Source: Phragmites australis (Eukaryota > Streptophyta > Magnoliopsida > Poales > Poaceae). Taken from it: a stretch of DNA of 64,000 nucleotides. Below are positions 34,282-46,550 of the stretch, piece by piece (positions within the stretch are counted from its first letter, which is position 1; each line of letters begins with the position of its first letter). Made by a program: the position numbers and the translations under genes. Where the stretch lies: the NCBI RefSeq assembly GCF_958298935.1, contig NC_084923.1:34688501-34752500 (forward strand). Direction: 5' to 3'. The notes under the pieces are model-generated. The model made no database searches. It worked only from the letters and a program-made list of their open reading frames with translations, and was not told the DNA's origin.

Positions 34282-36122
34282 TCAGTTGAAGAGGTTCAGC
34301 AGCCCCGGCGCCCTGGCCTTCGCGTCGCCGCTGGCTTGATCCTCGCACGTCGTCGTGGCGGAGGACTCGTCCGACGCGCCGCAGCCCCGTCGCCCTCCTG
34401 CCAGCGGCGACGCCGGCGTCAGGCAGAGGTCCAGCTCGCACGACTGCAGCAGCCCCGCCGGCGGCTGGCAGCCTGGGGCAGCCCCGATGGCATTGAAGGC
34501 GTGGCCGTTCTTGCGCTTCTTGGATGGCGTGGAGGAGTGCTCGGGCGAGGAGGAGGAGGAAGCGGCGACGCCGACGCTGCCGTAGAGTCCGGCCATGTCG
34601 CGGTCCGTTAAGGCGGCGGGGATGGTGGAGAGCGCGCGGAGGGACTCGCCGCGGAGGACGGCGTCAGCGACGGCCTGGCAGAGGTCCCAGTTGCCCGTCC
34701 ACATGAGGCCGATGGCGCCGCTCACCGGGTTGATGGTCCGCCCGCACGCCTCGTACAACAAAGAACGGAACAGCGCTGCATTTCATCGTGCATGATGGCA
34801 CGTTAGAGAACCACCCCAAAATGCATGTTTTTTCGTGAAAACATATTGCTCACAATTAACATATATGATCCGATCGACTCACTCTAAATTACGGTGTCAT
34901 ATTTACCGGCGCCTTTGTAGAGAACAGCAAAGAGCAGACTGATTCAGTTTCGTTAGCAGTAGGAGTCACAATTCAAAGTCAAACCTAAAAGATATTAAGA
35001 TCACCTAATGACTAAGATCGCAATAAAATACTAAACCAATGAATTAATTAGCATATCTGCCAGTGCATGCATGTTGGAGTCTGTTAGGTGAAGTACCATT
35101 TCCATTTGGGCATGGCCAAAAGATTCACCTGTTCTAGTGGGAAATTTTCATATAGAATTATTCATTTACGTTAAGGTTCATGATAAAGAATTTAATAAAA
35201 AAATCATTTAATATATAAGAAGAGTCGAGGAATATATAAACATCACGGATAGCTAAAAACGTGTGTGCATAAGTACCTACGCTTTTCATTTCCCGCCCTT
35301 GTCCCATGGGACATCGGAACTTCGGAAGGCCGCGTAACGTCATAAAGAATTATTAAAAAGATGTTACTGGTGGAGATACCTGGGGAGATGGGTCTGGTCA
35401 TTGTCTTGAAGTTAACATGCATTGTTGGTTTAGATGACACCAAAGTACTGACCTTCAATCAGATGTTCTCTTCATTAAAATATAGTAGATGTATTTTTTA
35501 CTCGTTAGATTTTAATTAAAGTCTTTTATAAAATATATTATTTATAGTTACAAAACTTATATAATATAAAATTATTTTAAATTATGAATCTAGTTGTATA
35601 ATTTTTATATATTAAATATTTTTATAATTTAATTAAATATTAATTGAAGTACATAAAGCTTAATTTTTTTTAAAAAAAATATGTCTACTATTTACTTCAA
35701 CAAAATTGAGCTTACTTTCTAGTATCTAGCTTCCATATCTTTGTACAGCCGGCCTTTATTTGCTTCCATCGACACCGAACCACAAATTAACAAAGCAGCG
35801 AAATTATATATATGTAACGACAGAGATATTAAGCATGATTTGGGTGTAATTGTTTTCCGAAAAAATTAATCTGGGTGTAACGATATATTAACTGAGACAG
35901 CAATTGACCGAGTAGCGGAGTCGGTGCTGCGTACGAACCTGGTCGGTGTTGCAGTGGGACGGCGGCGAGGGACGCAACGAGTCCTGCGCGGCCGAAGAAC
36001 TTGGCGACGAAGACGGTGGCGTTGGCCTGCGGCTGGGCACCGTCGATCCACTCGATGCTGGGCCGGAGCACGCAGGCGTCGCTGCACCCCTTGCGCAGCA
36101 CGCGGCAGCCGTTGCAGCTCAT
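34282..36122 (-). CDS. Class II LBD (LOB-domain) transcription factor, LBD37/38/39-like
   Basis: A two-exon gene: exon 1 36122-35939, intron 35938-34776 (GTTCGT donor, ATGCAG acceptor, phase 1), exon 2 34775-34282, giving 225 residues. The LOB zinc motif is C3-X2-C6-X6-C13-X3-C17 ([20 protein letters not shown]), followed by [14 protein letters not shown] and, across the splice, [18 protein letters not shown] and [16 protein letters not shown]. The lack of a full leucine-zipper heptad and the [13 protein letters not shown] start place it in class II. LBD37-39 proteins are nuclear repressors of anthocyanin and nitrate-response genes in Arabidopsis; that role is inferred here. The ATG at 36122 was chosen because it matches the family start, although the frame is open upstream to 36245. 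The intron position is the one usual in this family. It looks intact. Confidence 0.93.
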
Positions 36123-36550
36123 CTCGATCGATCGCTCTTCTTCACCGCCGGCGGGATCGCACACGCGCGCACGCAGCTCGATCGCCTGAGCGGTTCGCAG
36201 CGCGGAGCACTGGTTCCGCTCGTGCTGCTGCTTAGTGGGCAGCAATGGAGACAGCCTAGGGAGGAGCTAAGCTAGGGGGAGAGGAGCTGGAGGGTGCTTA
36301 AAATAGAGACAGCAGGAGCAGCTAGAGCTAGCGATCCTCCGGAGTGGCAGGGGGCAGGAGGAAATTAATATTCGGTTCTCCAATATGTTGGCGCCTCCTT
36401 GTTGCCGCAATACCACTGTCCGCATTCTTGTCACCTCCCCAGGAATATGATCCTCTACGCACGCACCCAACCTTCCTTCCTAACAACTCGTTGAATTGCA
36501 CGCCCGTAAAGCTGCCGACCTCCCTCTAGGTAGAATCCGTATCGGCTGCC
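36123..36550 (-). promoter_or_regulatory. 5' UTR and promoter region of the LBD gene
   Basis: On the minus strand a CTATTTTAAG sequence at 36299-36308 could serve as a TATA-type element about 180 bp before the ATG. The region between carries AGCTCC-rich leader sequence. It is inferred from position only. Confidence 0.35.
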
Positions 36551-38560
36551 GGAATGTCTACCTAGACTTAACGTTACCCCCTACTCAAGGATGCATGAAT
36601 ATTGTTTCATTGTGCAGAGTATATGCTCTATGTAGCTTTGAGTTGTTTCTTTTTATATTCAGTATACTTTGAAATTATTGTCAATGTTATACGTGTGCCT
36701 TTATTAGATTTCGATGGCATCATAATAGTAGAAAACAAGGACATATACGTATCTACGGATCATATCAAAACTAGCTACTGAAACCCATGTTCATTTTTTG
36801 GGAGGAGTTTGTCAAAAAATCATCTGCAAATATCTTCTCGTCAGTCATCTAACATCAATAAATGCAAATTTATCTGACGGCATTTTGCTCCAACCCAAAG
36901 AGCCGAACAACAAGATATTTCAAAGGTGATTGGACGGTTAGATATTGTCATAAAGAAGTTCAGCCACCATGATGCAAAACGTTAGAAGTTGTCTAACCTG
37001 ATTGCCAATGCAAAATATGGTGAAGTGAGCATAGCTTGGTTAAGTATATTGATGTCGTCTTATAGGTCACCTCATACATTGATATATAGTCTTGAGATGA
37101 TTTAACAGATAATCTCTATAATACATTGTATATTCAACTGTCTCATAGTAATTCCATAATTTCTCAATTTGTACATAGAATAAATAAATAGTGTAAGTTA
37201 TATGATAATAACAACTCGTACAATGATGTAGGATTAATCTCATTGTTCTAAATTTTAGCTTATAAAATGATTGCTTCGTGAAACAACAAACTTTTTCTCC
37301 CACCATATCTCTCTGACTCACATCACCTAAAATCTTATGTGATATTGCATGAAATGATATATGAGATAGTTGATGTGTACCAATATATATTGCCTTATGA
37401 TTCTTTTATATGACCCGTCAATCTAAGTTCAAGTTCCAAACTCAATACATATGTTTATATTTATAAAATAACTATGCATATGTTCTGTTGATATATAAGT
37501 CGAAGTTGTACTTTCTTTATTAAAAATATGGCTGGAAGCCAATAGAGCGGAGATCGTCAGCCGTAGTCCACACGCATGTGCAAGAACCAGAACACGAAAA
37601 CGCTACGGGCGCAGAGGATCCGAGCAGGGGTGGGGTCTAATGCGGATGTTTTGGTTAATCGACGCCGCGGAAGGGGGTTGTGGATAGGAACGAACGAGGC
37701 AAAGCGGGAAGAGGGTGCGACAGAGAAAGGTCGAAAGCGACGGGCCCCGCCCCGGTTGGATGGGCAGCGATGGCCCTGTCCTTTGGTGCCGCCAAGAGCT
37801 GAGGTCGCCGTGCCATCGCTGGCCCTCTCCCCGCGCCGCCCGGCAAGCAAATCAGCCCCGGTTCCTTCCCCCCCTGTCCTGCCCCTTCGCCCATAAATTC
37901 GCGTGTTCCTCAGTCGTTGGCGCGCCCGTCTCTCTCTCTCTCTCCCTCCATGCATCTGGCGCCGAGCATGCATGCATGGCTTTCGGCTGCATTCTCTAGT
38001 AGCACTGGCCTACTGCTACTGCAAGTGGGAGACTAATTAATCCATAATCTAGTAAGCTAGTTGTGCGCGGTTGTTATTGATTAGTAATTCGGAATGGCTT
38101 TTGTAAGAGTGCGTGTGTTCTGTGAGAGCGGCGTGGCTGCTAGCCTGACGTACGCCGCCGGGCAATGGGACGTGCCCAGCACATCGCGATCAAATATATC
38201 CGTCCTGTTTGTATTTGAGGCGATGTGCAATGGTGTATCGCCACTCGTAAGAAACGGACGCGGCAAACGGATGCGATTGCTCAGCTAGCAGCGACCGAAG
38301 TCTTTCCGTTTTTCTTCGGTTATTAGCCGGATTTCATATTATTGCTAGCGCGCCCGAAAAAAGCTTTCGGGTGACACACTTTGAGACTCGTGTATGGAAA
38401 GATTTGGACGGATGCGATTGCTCAGGTCGCGGGTCGCAAAAAGGGTGCACGGAAAGACTAGTTCAACAATTTTGGAAAAGAAAAAAGGGTCGCAAAAAGA
38501 TCCTAATATTTTTCTATACTAGTTCAACAATTTTGAAAGAATAAGTTCAACATTTTATAT
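36551..38560. other. Spacer with one GC-rich block, no supported gene
   Basis: AT-rich from 36551 to 37550 and again after 38300. A GC-rich block at 37560-37980 has open frames on both strands, mirror images of each other, with no family features. A short (TC)n run lies near 37930-37948. Confidence 0.4.
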
Positions 38561-38835
38561 GATTGAAAGACACGTACATGATGATTAATCACAAACTAGT
38601 ACAACATTTTATGTGGAGAGATGTTGAATCAAGATTTTTAAAATGTTGAAAGACACAAAAATATAAGCGTACATGATGATTAATCACAAGCTAGCACAAC
38701 ATTTTATGTGGAAATGTTGAAATAGCATGTGAAAAATATTGAACACGGTTTAAAAAATATTAAATCAATTCTTTTAAAATTTTGAAAGGCACAAAATCAT
38801 AAATCTAGTGCATGATGATTAATCACAAGGATTCG
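38555..38835. repeat. Three degenerate repeats with CATGATGATTAATCACAA core
   Basis: The core starts at 38577, 38672 and 38811 and is accompanied by ACAACATTTTATGTGG and TTGAAAGACAC. Spacing is 95 and 139 bp, so the array is irregular. Its origin is unknown. Confidence 0.7.
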
Positions 38836-38839
38836 AAGA

Positions 38840-40108
38840 AGAAATTAAGAAAAAAAAAAGAAAAAAAAAGAGAAAATAAACCTAGCCTGACCTCTCCCGC
38901 TTTGTGGGCCGATTTGGGCTCGCAGGCTGGTGGGCTACGCTGATCCTAAACACTTTCCTGCCGCTTGACGTATAAGGGCTCCCGCTATTAGCGCCACCAC
39001 TTCCGTCCTCGGAGCCCAGCCTTCGTCTCCCTTCCTGTCTTGTTTCTTCTTTCTTCTATTACACTTTTTTGCTGCCTGCCATGATTTACAGCACGCACTC
39101 GATTGCCCAGTGGTGATCTACCAAGGTACTCCGTACGTATCATCAGGGGGCACAGCGTGCGCAACTTCACAATTACAAGGACTAGTATAATACACGTGCT
39201 AACGATATTTGGTAATACAAATAAAACAACCAAAAGGCGACATGCACAAGGATTGCTACATAACAAATAACAAAACCGCTTTTAGATAGAGCTTGCAACT
39301 TGGATTTTAAATACAATTATGACTCAACTTTGAATATAAATAAATAAGTCCATAGAAATTATGACACAATAAGGGACCTATCAAGAATACATTTATGTTA
39401 TATATCAAAGTTATTCTTCCTTTTCATTTCAAGAAATATTGTTAAGCAGAATGAGAATATGTACCAGTTTTTGTTACTACAGCACCAGCGATGTGAATAT
39501 ATACTCAATGTCTTTCTTCTTTATGAGAGAACACACATGGATTGTTTTATCATCGGTTCCATCACAGAAGACAAATGTTATCAATGTTATCATATAGCTT
39601 TACACATCATAACATCATTGACCATTGGTAGCCCGATGAATTGTAGCACATGAGTAATTGTTTCATAGGTCAGTTGTCTATCAAAAAGAAAATTAGATTA
39701 TTGGCACTCAAGGCTACATTATTGGCCAATTTATTATGAATATCAGCACCTACAAGAATACAGATTGTAAATCCTACAAAGAATCACAAGTAAGAAATAG
39801 CTATAACAACTATAACAGCGACCTAGCACACAAATCAGTAACGAAGGGTGCCAAACAGTCTAAACTAATCAGAGAACTGCAGAAGTTTAACCCCTAAATA
39901 TATTGATCATGAATTGTTCTCCTTAATGCATATTTTGACAAAAAAACCTAGCAGATTAAATAAAATTCCTAAGCATAATTTAGTCTTTACACAATTGAGT
40001 GCAATATAGCTGTGCGAAAGAACATTTGGAAGTAGATGCACATCATCGTAAAGAAAGGAAACTTAGCATTTTGCAATGCAGAACCATCAATTACTGGTCA
40101 CAAATCTA
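38840..40108. other. Spacer, no genes seen
   Basis: AT-rich sequence with a short GC-richer patch (38880-39010). No coding exon or element ends recognised. Confidence 0.4.
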
Positions 40109-40890
40109 TTAAACAAATAATTGTCGTTGTAGCAGACACTCATAGTCGGAGACGGGCCATGGAATCTCGCTGCAGCGGACGCTCACAGTAAGAGACGAAC
40201 CTTGGGATGTCCTTACCTTAGCTTTGAAGACGGCAATGCATGAGGATTCATGGGATATGAGGTCGTCCTCATGCTCGTTGGCCAACAAGGCAAGCGGCTC
40301 GGTGGCAGCCTTCCTCACAATCCAATCATCGCCGGTGAGCATGTCACGGAGCCATGGCACCGTGGTGGAGACAACTCAGCCATGAAAGGCAGCTGAGGTT
40401 GTGCCGATGAGGGGGATGAATGCGGGCTTGGCCTTGAGCGCGACGCTACGAAGGAGCATGAGGAGGCGTGGGAGGAGAGTCCAGAGGTAGGAGGCGAGGT
40501 CGTCAATGGGGGTCGTGGCCTTAACGGTCGCCGCTATGGCGAACGTTGTGGTGAGCCACGCGCATTGGTCCTGCTCGTGGAGCAATGCATTCACGAGCGA
40601 CCCTAGAGCCACAGGTGGGGACGCTGTCATGCCCACCGTGGTGCATGTGATGTCCATGAGTGCGATACGCACGGAGGAATCCAGGTCTCGCAATTCCCGC
40701 TGCGCGAAGGCCACGAGCATGGGCACAAGAGGCGCAACGGCAACCGGCGGGTGCTCCCTGGCCACAAGCACGAAAAGCCGGAGCATGTGCCACCATAATG
40801 ATGTCATGTCGATGGGTTACGTGTCAGAGACCGCGGCCACAAACCCCAACAGCTCGTCGGCGTCCAGCCCACACATGAAGATTCCTTGAT
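40109..40890 (-). pseudogene. TORTIFOLIA1/SPIRAL2-like HEAT-repeat protein, nonsense-mutated fragment
   Basis: On the minus strand one frame runs through the window segment and shows the HEAT repeats of TORTIFOLIA1-like microtubule-associated proteins: LDADELLGFVAAVSDT, then REHPPVAVAPLV, LRDLDSSVRIALMD, HEQDQCAW, LLPRLLMLLRSVALKAKPAF and MLTGDDWIVRKAATEPLALLA. Stops interrupt it at 40817-40819 and 40376-40378, both in the same frame, and the C-terminal part after FKAKV no longer matches the family. The family's later coiled-coil region is absent. Functional relatives bind cortical microtubules and control helical growth. This copy cannot make a full protein. Confidence 0.75.
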
Positions 40891-41918
40891 TTCTGGAGGG
40901 TGAGGGTGCGCGATGATGGGATCGAACGGGATCTGGTGCACCGGCCGCCTGAGGTGAGCAAGGAGGCAACGAGGTGCACCCGTTAGGGCGATGCACCAGG
41001 CGGCTGGAGCCGGGCACTATTGCGTGGGATGAGAGTGCGCCGTTAGGGAGACGAGGAGTTACGGCAGCGGATCTGGAGAAGGAGGAACTGGTGGAGGAGG
41101 AGGACTGGGCGGCGTGGTAGGGTTGGGGCGGCGCTAGGAACGGGTGAGCGGTAGTGAAGGAGTCTCGCGGGAGCGACGTGGGTGATTGGAGCGGCGGGCA
41201 GCGACAGGAGAGGCATGGCGGGTGGTGACGGGAGTGGCATGATGAGCGACAACGGGAGTGGATGAGGCTAGTGGGCATGCATGCGGATAGAGGGGAGATC
41301 TGGGGAGGGGAAGGGGATGCAACGGATCTGGCAGACGGAAGAGAAGCGACAGGAAAACCGGGAGCAAAACGTTGGGGGAGCGTCGGAACACGAGAGAGGA
41401 GGGGGAACAATCGTGGGCTCGTGAGTGTTGGATGAACCGGGAGCTTTGGGCCATCGGATTTGATGAAGTCATGTGAGAAGGGATCTTAGCGCTTTATTTT
41501 GAGGAATCATGATTCTTGGGAATACAGATTGGGGTGGATGACGGAAAAATCACCTGTGTGAGGGTAGATGTGTAGATATAAAAAAGAGTTGAACTGATGC
41601 ATTATATAAGGATATAGATATAGATGAAGAACGACATTTCAGATTCTAATCACGCTCCAGATTCAGCTAATCTCAAACTCCCAAATAAATATAAAACAGC
41701 AAGCAACAAATTAAAGCAGAATGTTTCGTGGTCTTAGTCAGAAAGACAAATGTGTCGCTAAGAGAACCGCCTCAACAGGACCCAAATTATTTGACTTACC
41801 ATCTCACATTACAAATCAAATTACATTTTGGTCACCTGTAGAGTCGAGGATCATGTAAGGCTACTCGGGACATCCAGATCTTCAAATTTAATTATTTCCC
41901 ACATGCATGTAAACTGAC
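40891..41918. other. Spacer upstream of the TORTIFOLIA1-like pseudogene
   Basis: The first 550 bp are GC-rich with Pro/Ser-rich open frames on the minus strand and may be its degraded 5' end. The rest is AT-rich and empty. Confidence 0.35.
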
Positions 41919-41921
41919 TAA

Positions 41922-42510
41922 GGGTGTGTTTAGTTATAAGGCAAAGTAAAATAAGATAGGGTCATCCTGTTTTTAAGGATAGAATGATTCTTTTTTTTAT
42001 TTAGTTGGATAGATAGGATGAATCTCTTTTTTGTTTGGTTGGAGGAACAATGACGGATGAAGCTATAATTATCAATTAATTATATCTTTTAATTTAAATA
42101 TTAATTATTAATGATACACTAATCAACCTACACTAACGGGTATTAATGTTACTCTTGCCATAATCATTACTAATTAACAATAAAATATGCTAATTAACCA
42201 TAATCATACTCTAATTAGCTCATTAATTACCACTAATTAGCACATTAATACTTACAAACTCTAATCTTATAGTAATATATATATTAAGTGGTAATACAAC
42301 GTATTAATATCACTAATAATTTTACTAATGAGCATAATTAACAAAGATGGATAGTTTCATCCCACCGTTTTGGAGGGATGGCTTCGTCCAGCATATTGAG
42401 AGAATATTCTCTAAGACAAATGATCCCATCCCTATCGACTCCGAACCAAACACTATAAAAACAGAGATAGTCCTCTCTTATTCCACCGCATCTCCTGAAC
42501 CGAACACACC
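41922..42510. mobile_element. Tourist-like MITE or small PIF/Harbinger derivative (589 bp)
   Basis: Inverted ends GGGTGTGTTTAGTT (left) and GGTGTGTTCGGTT (right, reverse complement) are flanked by TAA at 41919-41921 and 42511-42513. The interior is AT-rich with many TTAATTA words and no coding capacity. Confidence 0.75.
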
Positions 42511-42513
42511 TAA

Positions 42514-43718
42514 AAGTCAAGAGGATATTTGAAATGGAATGAACAAATGTTTACCCTCTTTCCAGCTCTCTTCATATTACCTTTAGGTGTCAGATGATTA
42601 AAAAAATATGAAACAATGTGGCTTGTTTGTACTCAGTATAAAGCCATACATTGTCAAGGTGCTACTCTAAAGTGCGTTCAAATACCTGCCAACAATCAAC
42701 ATTTTACATTTTGGGTACAACGAAACTTCTTTTTTTCAATTTCACATCTCTCAGCACTTATGTAGACACATACCAAGTTTACGAATTATGAAACACGCAG
42801 CTAGTAAGTCAGTAGAAGTAAACATCATTAAGTAAAATATCTTCTAACAATGTAGTAGTTTGGTATTGAAAAATAGCAGTAAAATATCTTATAAGTCATA
42901 GTGAAAAGAGAAAGCATCCCCACATGTTTTTTTATGATAAGCACAATACTGAAATGCAAAAGTAAGAAAACCTAGATAGGTTCGAACCTAGCAAGACACC
43001 ATATTTATTTGCACCATCATTAACGAGCTTAAAAAAATATGCAAGATATTGTCGGTGCTCCTTAGCTCCTTCATACGCACATACAGAGAAATCAAATTAT
43101 CAAGGAACCGTGTGCAGCCAAGAATGATGAGTTGGAAAAGAGACGAAGAATTGAGAAAGGATAAAGCAAGGACAGATATCTTATGGGGGCTAAAACACTA
43201 TAAACCAAGTAAACACAACTCCTCACTGAAGCGAGCTATGCTGTAAAGAATATAACCACAACTTAAATAAAAAAAAAAGAGATGAGAATGGTTCAGCATC
43301 ACTGTATCATCCACGCCTCAACAATGACAACGCAATTAAGCAAGTGTATCATTACTATCATCCTCACCTCAACAATGTCCATGCAACTAAGCAAACAACA
43401 ACAGCGTTCATTCCCATTGGGTTTATATAGCAAGCCGAAAATAAGGGAACTTAACAAACTTTTGTTGAGATTAGTTGTAACAAGAGCAAGAAGATAACCT
43501 TGGCGCACAACTGTGCGTCGATGACATGATTTTTGGTATCCTACTCCAGTACAAAAATGTGTGATCTTCTCTGACTTAATTATTATACATAATACATGTG
43601 CCGGATGTAGTCTGAACTCTGAAATTTAACAAATGCTACAGATACATGTGATATTCCTGTATTATTATCCTGCCTCACCATAAATGAGAAGAAAAAGAAG
43701 AGTAAAAAATAACCCCCT
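42514..43718. other. Spacer and 3' flank of the PHT4-like gene
   Basis: No genes seen. Near 43300-43400 a CACCTCAACAATG.CA..CAA.TAAGCAA unit is repeated twice. The part adjoining 43718 should contain the 3' UTR of the transporter. Confidence 0.35.
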
Positions 43719-45029
43719 TTATTCGAAAATCTTTTCACCTGTCGAAAAAATTAAAAAAATGACGGAACTGAAAATACAAAGGTATGCTGGAACAAAGAAG
43801 ACTATTTTCCAGGTTTCTGAGCTTGTTAGATCCTTGTTAGAAGCCTTTGCCGCCTCCAAAATATTTCCAGTGAGGCCGACACCAACAATTCCAGCCAGTG
43901 TCCCAGCTGTATTTGAGACTCCCATTACTATCCCTGCAAACTTTGGAGCAACATCCATATGATTTACAGCAAACCCTGCTCTTCCAAGAGCTAGAAAACC
44001 AAGAGATATCGCTGAACAGATTACAGTGCCTGAGGGTGTACTGAATAAAGGAAGGGCCATGAGTGCAATGGCTGAGACAACAAACCCAATGGTGTTCAAG
44101 AGCTTCCTTGTCTTGGTAACAGACAAAATCCTTCTTGTAATCAAGTGATCAGCAATCATTCCACCAACATTGGAAAAAATGAACATGTTGAAATAGGGAA
44201 GCATCTTTGAGGAACCCATATCCTGGAGGCTAAGCTGAAGGCCTAGCTCAAAATAGGTAGGGAGCCAGTTCATTAGAACGTAGAGGGCATAGTGGAAGGT
44301 GAAGTTGTTAACAACAATTGCCCAAACCGGTAGACTGAAGATTATCCTTCGCCATGGGATCTTTACAGTGCGAGGTGCGACAACCCCTACTGCTTGTGCC
44401 TTAATCATGTCTCGTGATGCCACTTTTGGCATTGCCACCTTTGGAAGATCAGTACGAGGTGGATCACTGGAAAATTTCAACCATATTACAGACCATGCTA
44501 CTCCCAGTACTGCTTCAACAAAGAAAACTGACTGGGGTCCCATGTGCTTCACCAGACTTGGAAAGAAAAGCATGCCACAGGCTGCACCAAGATACATCCC
44601 TGAGGTAGTAAGAGACACCGAGCGAGAACGCTCCTGTGGTGGCACCCATTGTGCCAGAACAGTGTGAATGGCAGGAAATATGAAACCCTGTGCTACACCA
44701 ACAAATAGGCGAGAAAAGACCAGAATGGTCACTCTGTTGGGGTCTAGTGGAATTAAACCACATATCAAAGACCACAATACGAATGACAGTAGCAGGACAC
44801 GTCTACCTCCTATTCTCTGTGCTGCCCATCCACCAGGAATCTGTGATAAAACATAACCATAATAGAACATAGAGAGTATCATGCCCTTGTTTGCTTGATT
44901 CACATTGATGGAATCAGCTGCTATAGTGTAAGCAATTGAGAAACCCACACGCTCAATGTAGCAAACATTTGTGCAGATGAATGTCAGCAATACTATGACA
45001 TAACGTTTTGGGAACTTCATTCTCACCAT
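43719..45029 (-). CDS. PHT4-type anion/phosphate transporter (PHT4;6-like, major facilitator superfamily)
   Basis: An uninterrupted 436-residue coding sequence. It starts MVRMKFPKRYVIVLLTFICT and shows about 12 hydrophobic segments, the MFS loop motif GGWAAQRIGGRR (66-77), FIFPAIHTVLAQWVPPQERSR-type loop sequence, SLTTSGMYLGAACGM, and GFAVNHMDVAPKFAGIVMGVSNT in the C-terminal half, all hallmarks of plant PHT4/SLC17-like carriers. It closely resembles the rice protein called probable anion transporter 7 and Arabidopsis PHT4;6, a Golgi phosphate exporter; exact orthology is inferred. The N-terminus lacks a plastid transit peptide, which suits PHT4;6 rather than the chloroplast members. The start is the first ATG with the family-like N-terminus; the coding part has no intron. 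It appears functional. Confidence 0.94.
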   Translation of the reverse strand: MVRMKFPKRYVIVLLTFICTNVCYIERVGFSIAYTIAADSINVNQANKGMILSMFYYGYVLSQIPGGWAAQRIGGRRVLLLSFVLWSLICGLIPLDPNRVTILVFSRLFVGVAQGFIFPAIHTVLAQWVPPQERSRSVSLTTSGMYLGAACGMLFFPSLVKHMGPQSVFFVEAVLGVAWSVIWLKFSSDPPRTDLPKVAMPKVASRDMIKAQAVGVVAPRTVKIPWRRIIFSLPVWAIVVNNFTFHYALYVLMNWLPTYFELGLQLSLQDMGSSKMLPYFNMFIFSNVGGMIADHLITRRILSVTKTRKLLNTIGFVVSAIALMALPLFSTPSGTVICSAISLGFLALGRAGFAVNHMDVAPKFAGIVMGVSNTAGTLAGIVGVGLTGNILEAAKASNKDLTSSETWKIVFFVPAYLCIFSSVIFLIFSTGEKIFE

Positions 45030-45163
45030 TAATAATCAGAGATGAAACACTCTGTTCTTCTACCAATCTTAGTCAGGCCACCACTTGCTGACCTCCCATG
45101 AATATTCACCAGGGTTTACCATAAGCTTGCCTCTCTTCCTTCCATCTCAAAGGATAATAAGAA

Positions 45164-46166
45164 CTGAAATAGACAAGACATTGATCATTGGTGCTTCTTC
45201 ACTTGTGCTTCACATGTCCCCATCAGTTTACTGATCTAAGCAAATTAACAGAGACAATCTTGATATGCTGCACATCAACTAAAAAAGGACCTGCCCAAGG
45301 ACATTCAACGGAGCACAATTTAGACGAACCAAGAACTGGATATGTTTATACTTCTATTGAACTGAGTAACTACTACACAATGTGAAAAGAATGGTTGAAA
45401 TCCTGCACAAGGTTCAACCATGGAAATAGAAAAATGTGATCTGCAGCCATATGATTTAGGCTGTCATCAAATCTACATTTCAGGAAAGAAAAACAAGATT
45501 TGCTGAAATAAACTTGGATTTTGGTTTCTCTAGGAATTTAACTGTTGCTCCTGTAAAATGACTGAACAAGCTAGTCTACAAGCCTACGCTGCATGAGCCC
45601 ATCAAGCCGTCAGTACTTGCTTTAACATAGATTGATCCATAATCTGGCACACGAAAGTTAGATCTCACTAAAATCCAAGTAGTGAGAAACAAGCTTTTGC
45701 ATGTAAGATATTACAAAACTTAGCTTGAGAAATGAGACTACCACTACACTGTATGAGCTAGATCTTACTCGCATTCCATGCAACAAAAGAATTGCTTGCA
45801 AGATATTAGAAAAGCAAGCTTGAGAGCCAAAGCTAACTTGGCCCCAAGCTCCAATCACCTACCCCTGCGGCTTCTAGGCAACCAGATTTAGCGCTGGCAC
45901 AATGCACTGCCCCCGAGAGATTGAAGTCGGCAATAATAAACACTGGACCAGAACTCGGTAAGCAAATTCTATAGGACCGGTCCAAAACCTCCCTCCTGTG
46001 AGGAGGTCTTTTATAAGAAGGTTAATTTACTTCCCAGAACTAGGGGGAAAGCACGAAACACGCAGTGAACAAGCAGAAAACACAAGCACGTTTGAGGAGT
46101 TTAGCTAGGGGAAATCACATTCGCGGGATCTGGATGTGCAGATCCAACAAAATTTGCGGCGCTCAC
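45164..46166 (-). other. Probable 5'-UTR intron of the PHT4-like gene
   Basis: On the minus strand, CCCACAAG|GTGAGC at 46167/46166 is a strong donor and TGTCTATTTCAG| at 45164/45163 a strong acceptor with a pyrimidine-rich lead. Splicing would place 134 nt of leader before the ATG. The roughly 1-kb intervening sequence has no coding features. Confidence 0.55.
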
Positions 46167-46550
46167 CTTGTGGGAAGGACTTGGCGGATCTGGAGGCTCC
46201 AGGTGTCGGCCTCGGGTGCTGGCTAGCGGGGGCGGAGAAGGCGTCAGGGACCTACGACCGGGGGGCGGAGTGGAGCGGCGTCGGTGGCCGAGTCGAGGGG
46301 CGCTCGGGGGCAGGAGTTGGTGAAGGGAGACCGAGGCCGTAGAAGGCGTCTAGGTCCGGCGTGGCGGGCGGAGAGCGGCGGCGGGAGGAAGCGGCGTTGG
46401 GTCGGAGAGCAACGGCGGGACCGCGGGAGGCAGCGGCGTTGGGGGCAGGAAGCTAATCGTCGTTCCCGTCGAGGACGAGAGCTGAAGAAGGGCGTGCAGT
46501 CTGGGGCCTGCAGGGTTGAGGGCGTTGGGAGGTTTTGTACAAAGTTTTTT
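46167..46550 (-). promoter_or_regulatory. GC-rich leader exon and promoter of the PHT4-like gene
   Basis: A CpG-rich block ending exactly at the predicted donor, on the 5' side of the transporter. Open frames on both strands here have no family features. No TATA box is evident in the AT-rich sequence just beyond 46550. Confidence 0.45.

Noticed and set aside
37557..37973. Minus-strand 138-codon ORF in a GC-rich block
   Set aside because: Arg/Gly/Pro-rich, with equally open frames on the other strand and no homology features; probably composition only.
42978..42990. GGTTCGAACC resembling a tRNA T-loop
   Set aside because: No anticodon arm, acceptor stem or D-loop can be built around it.
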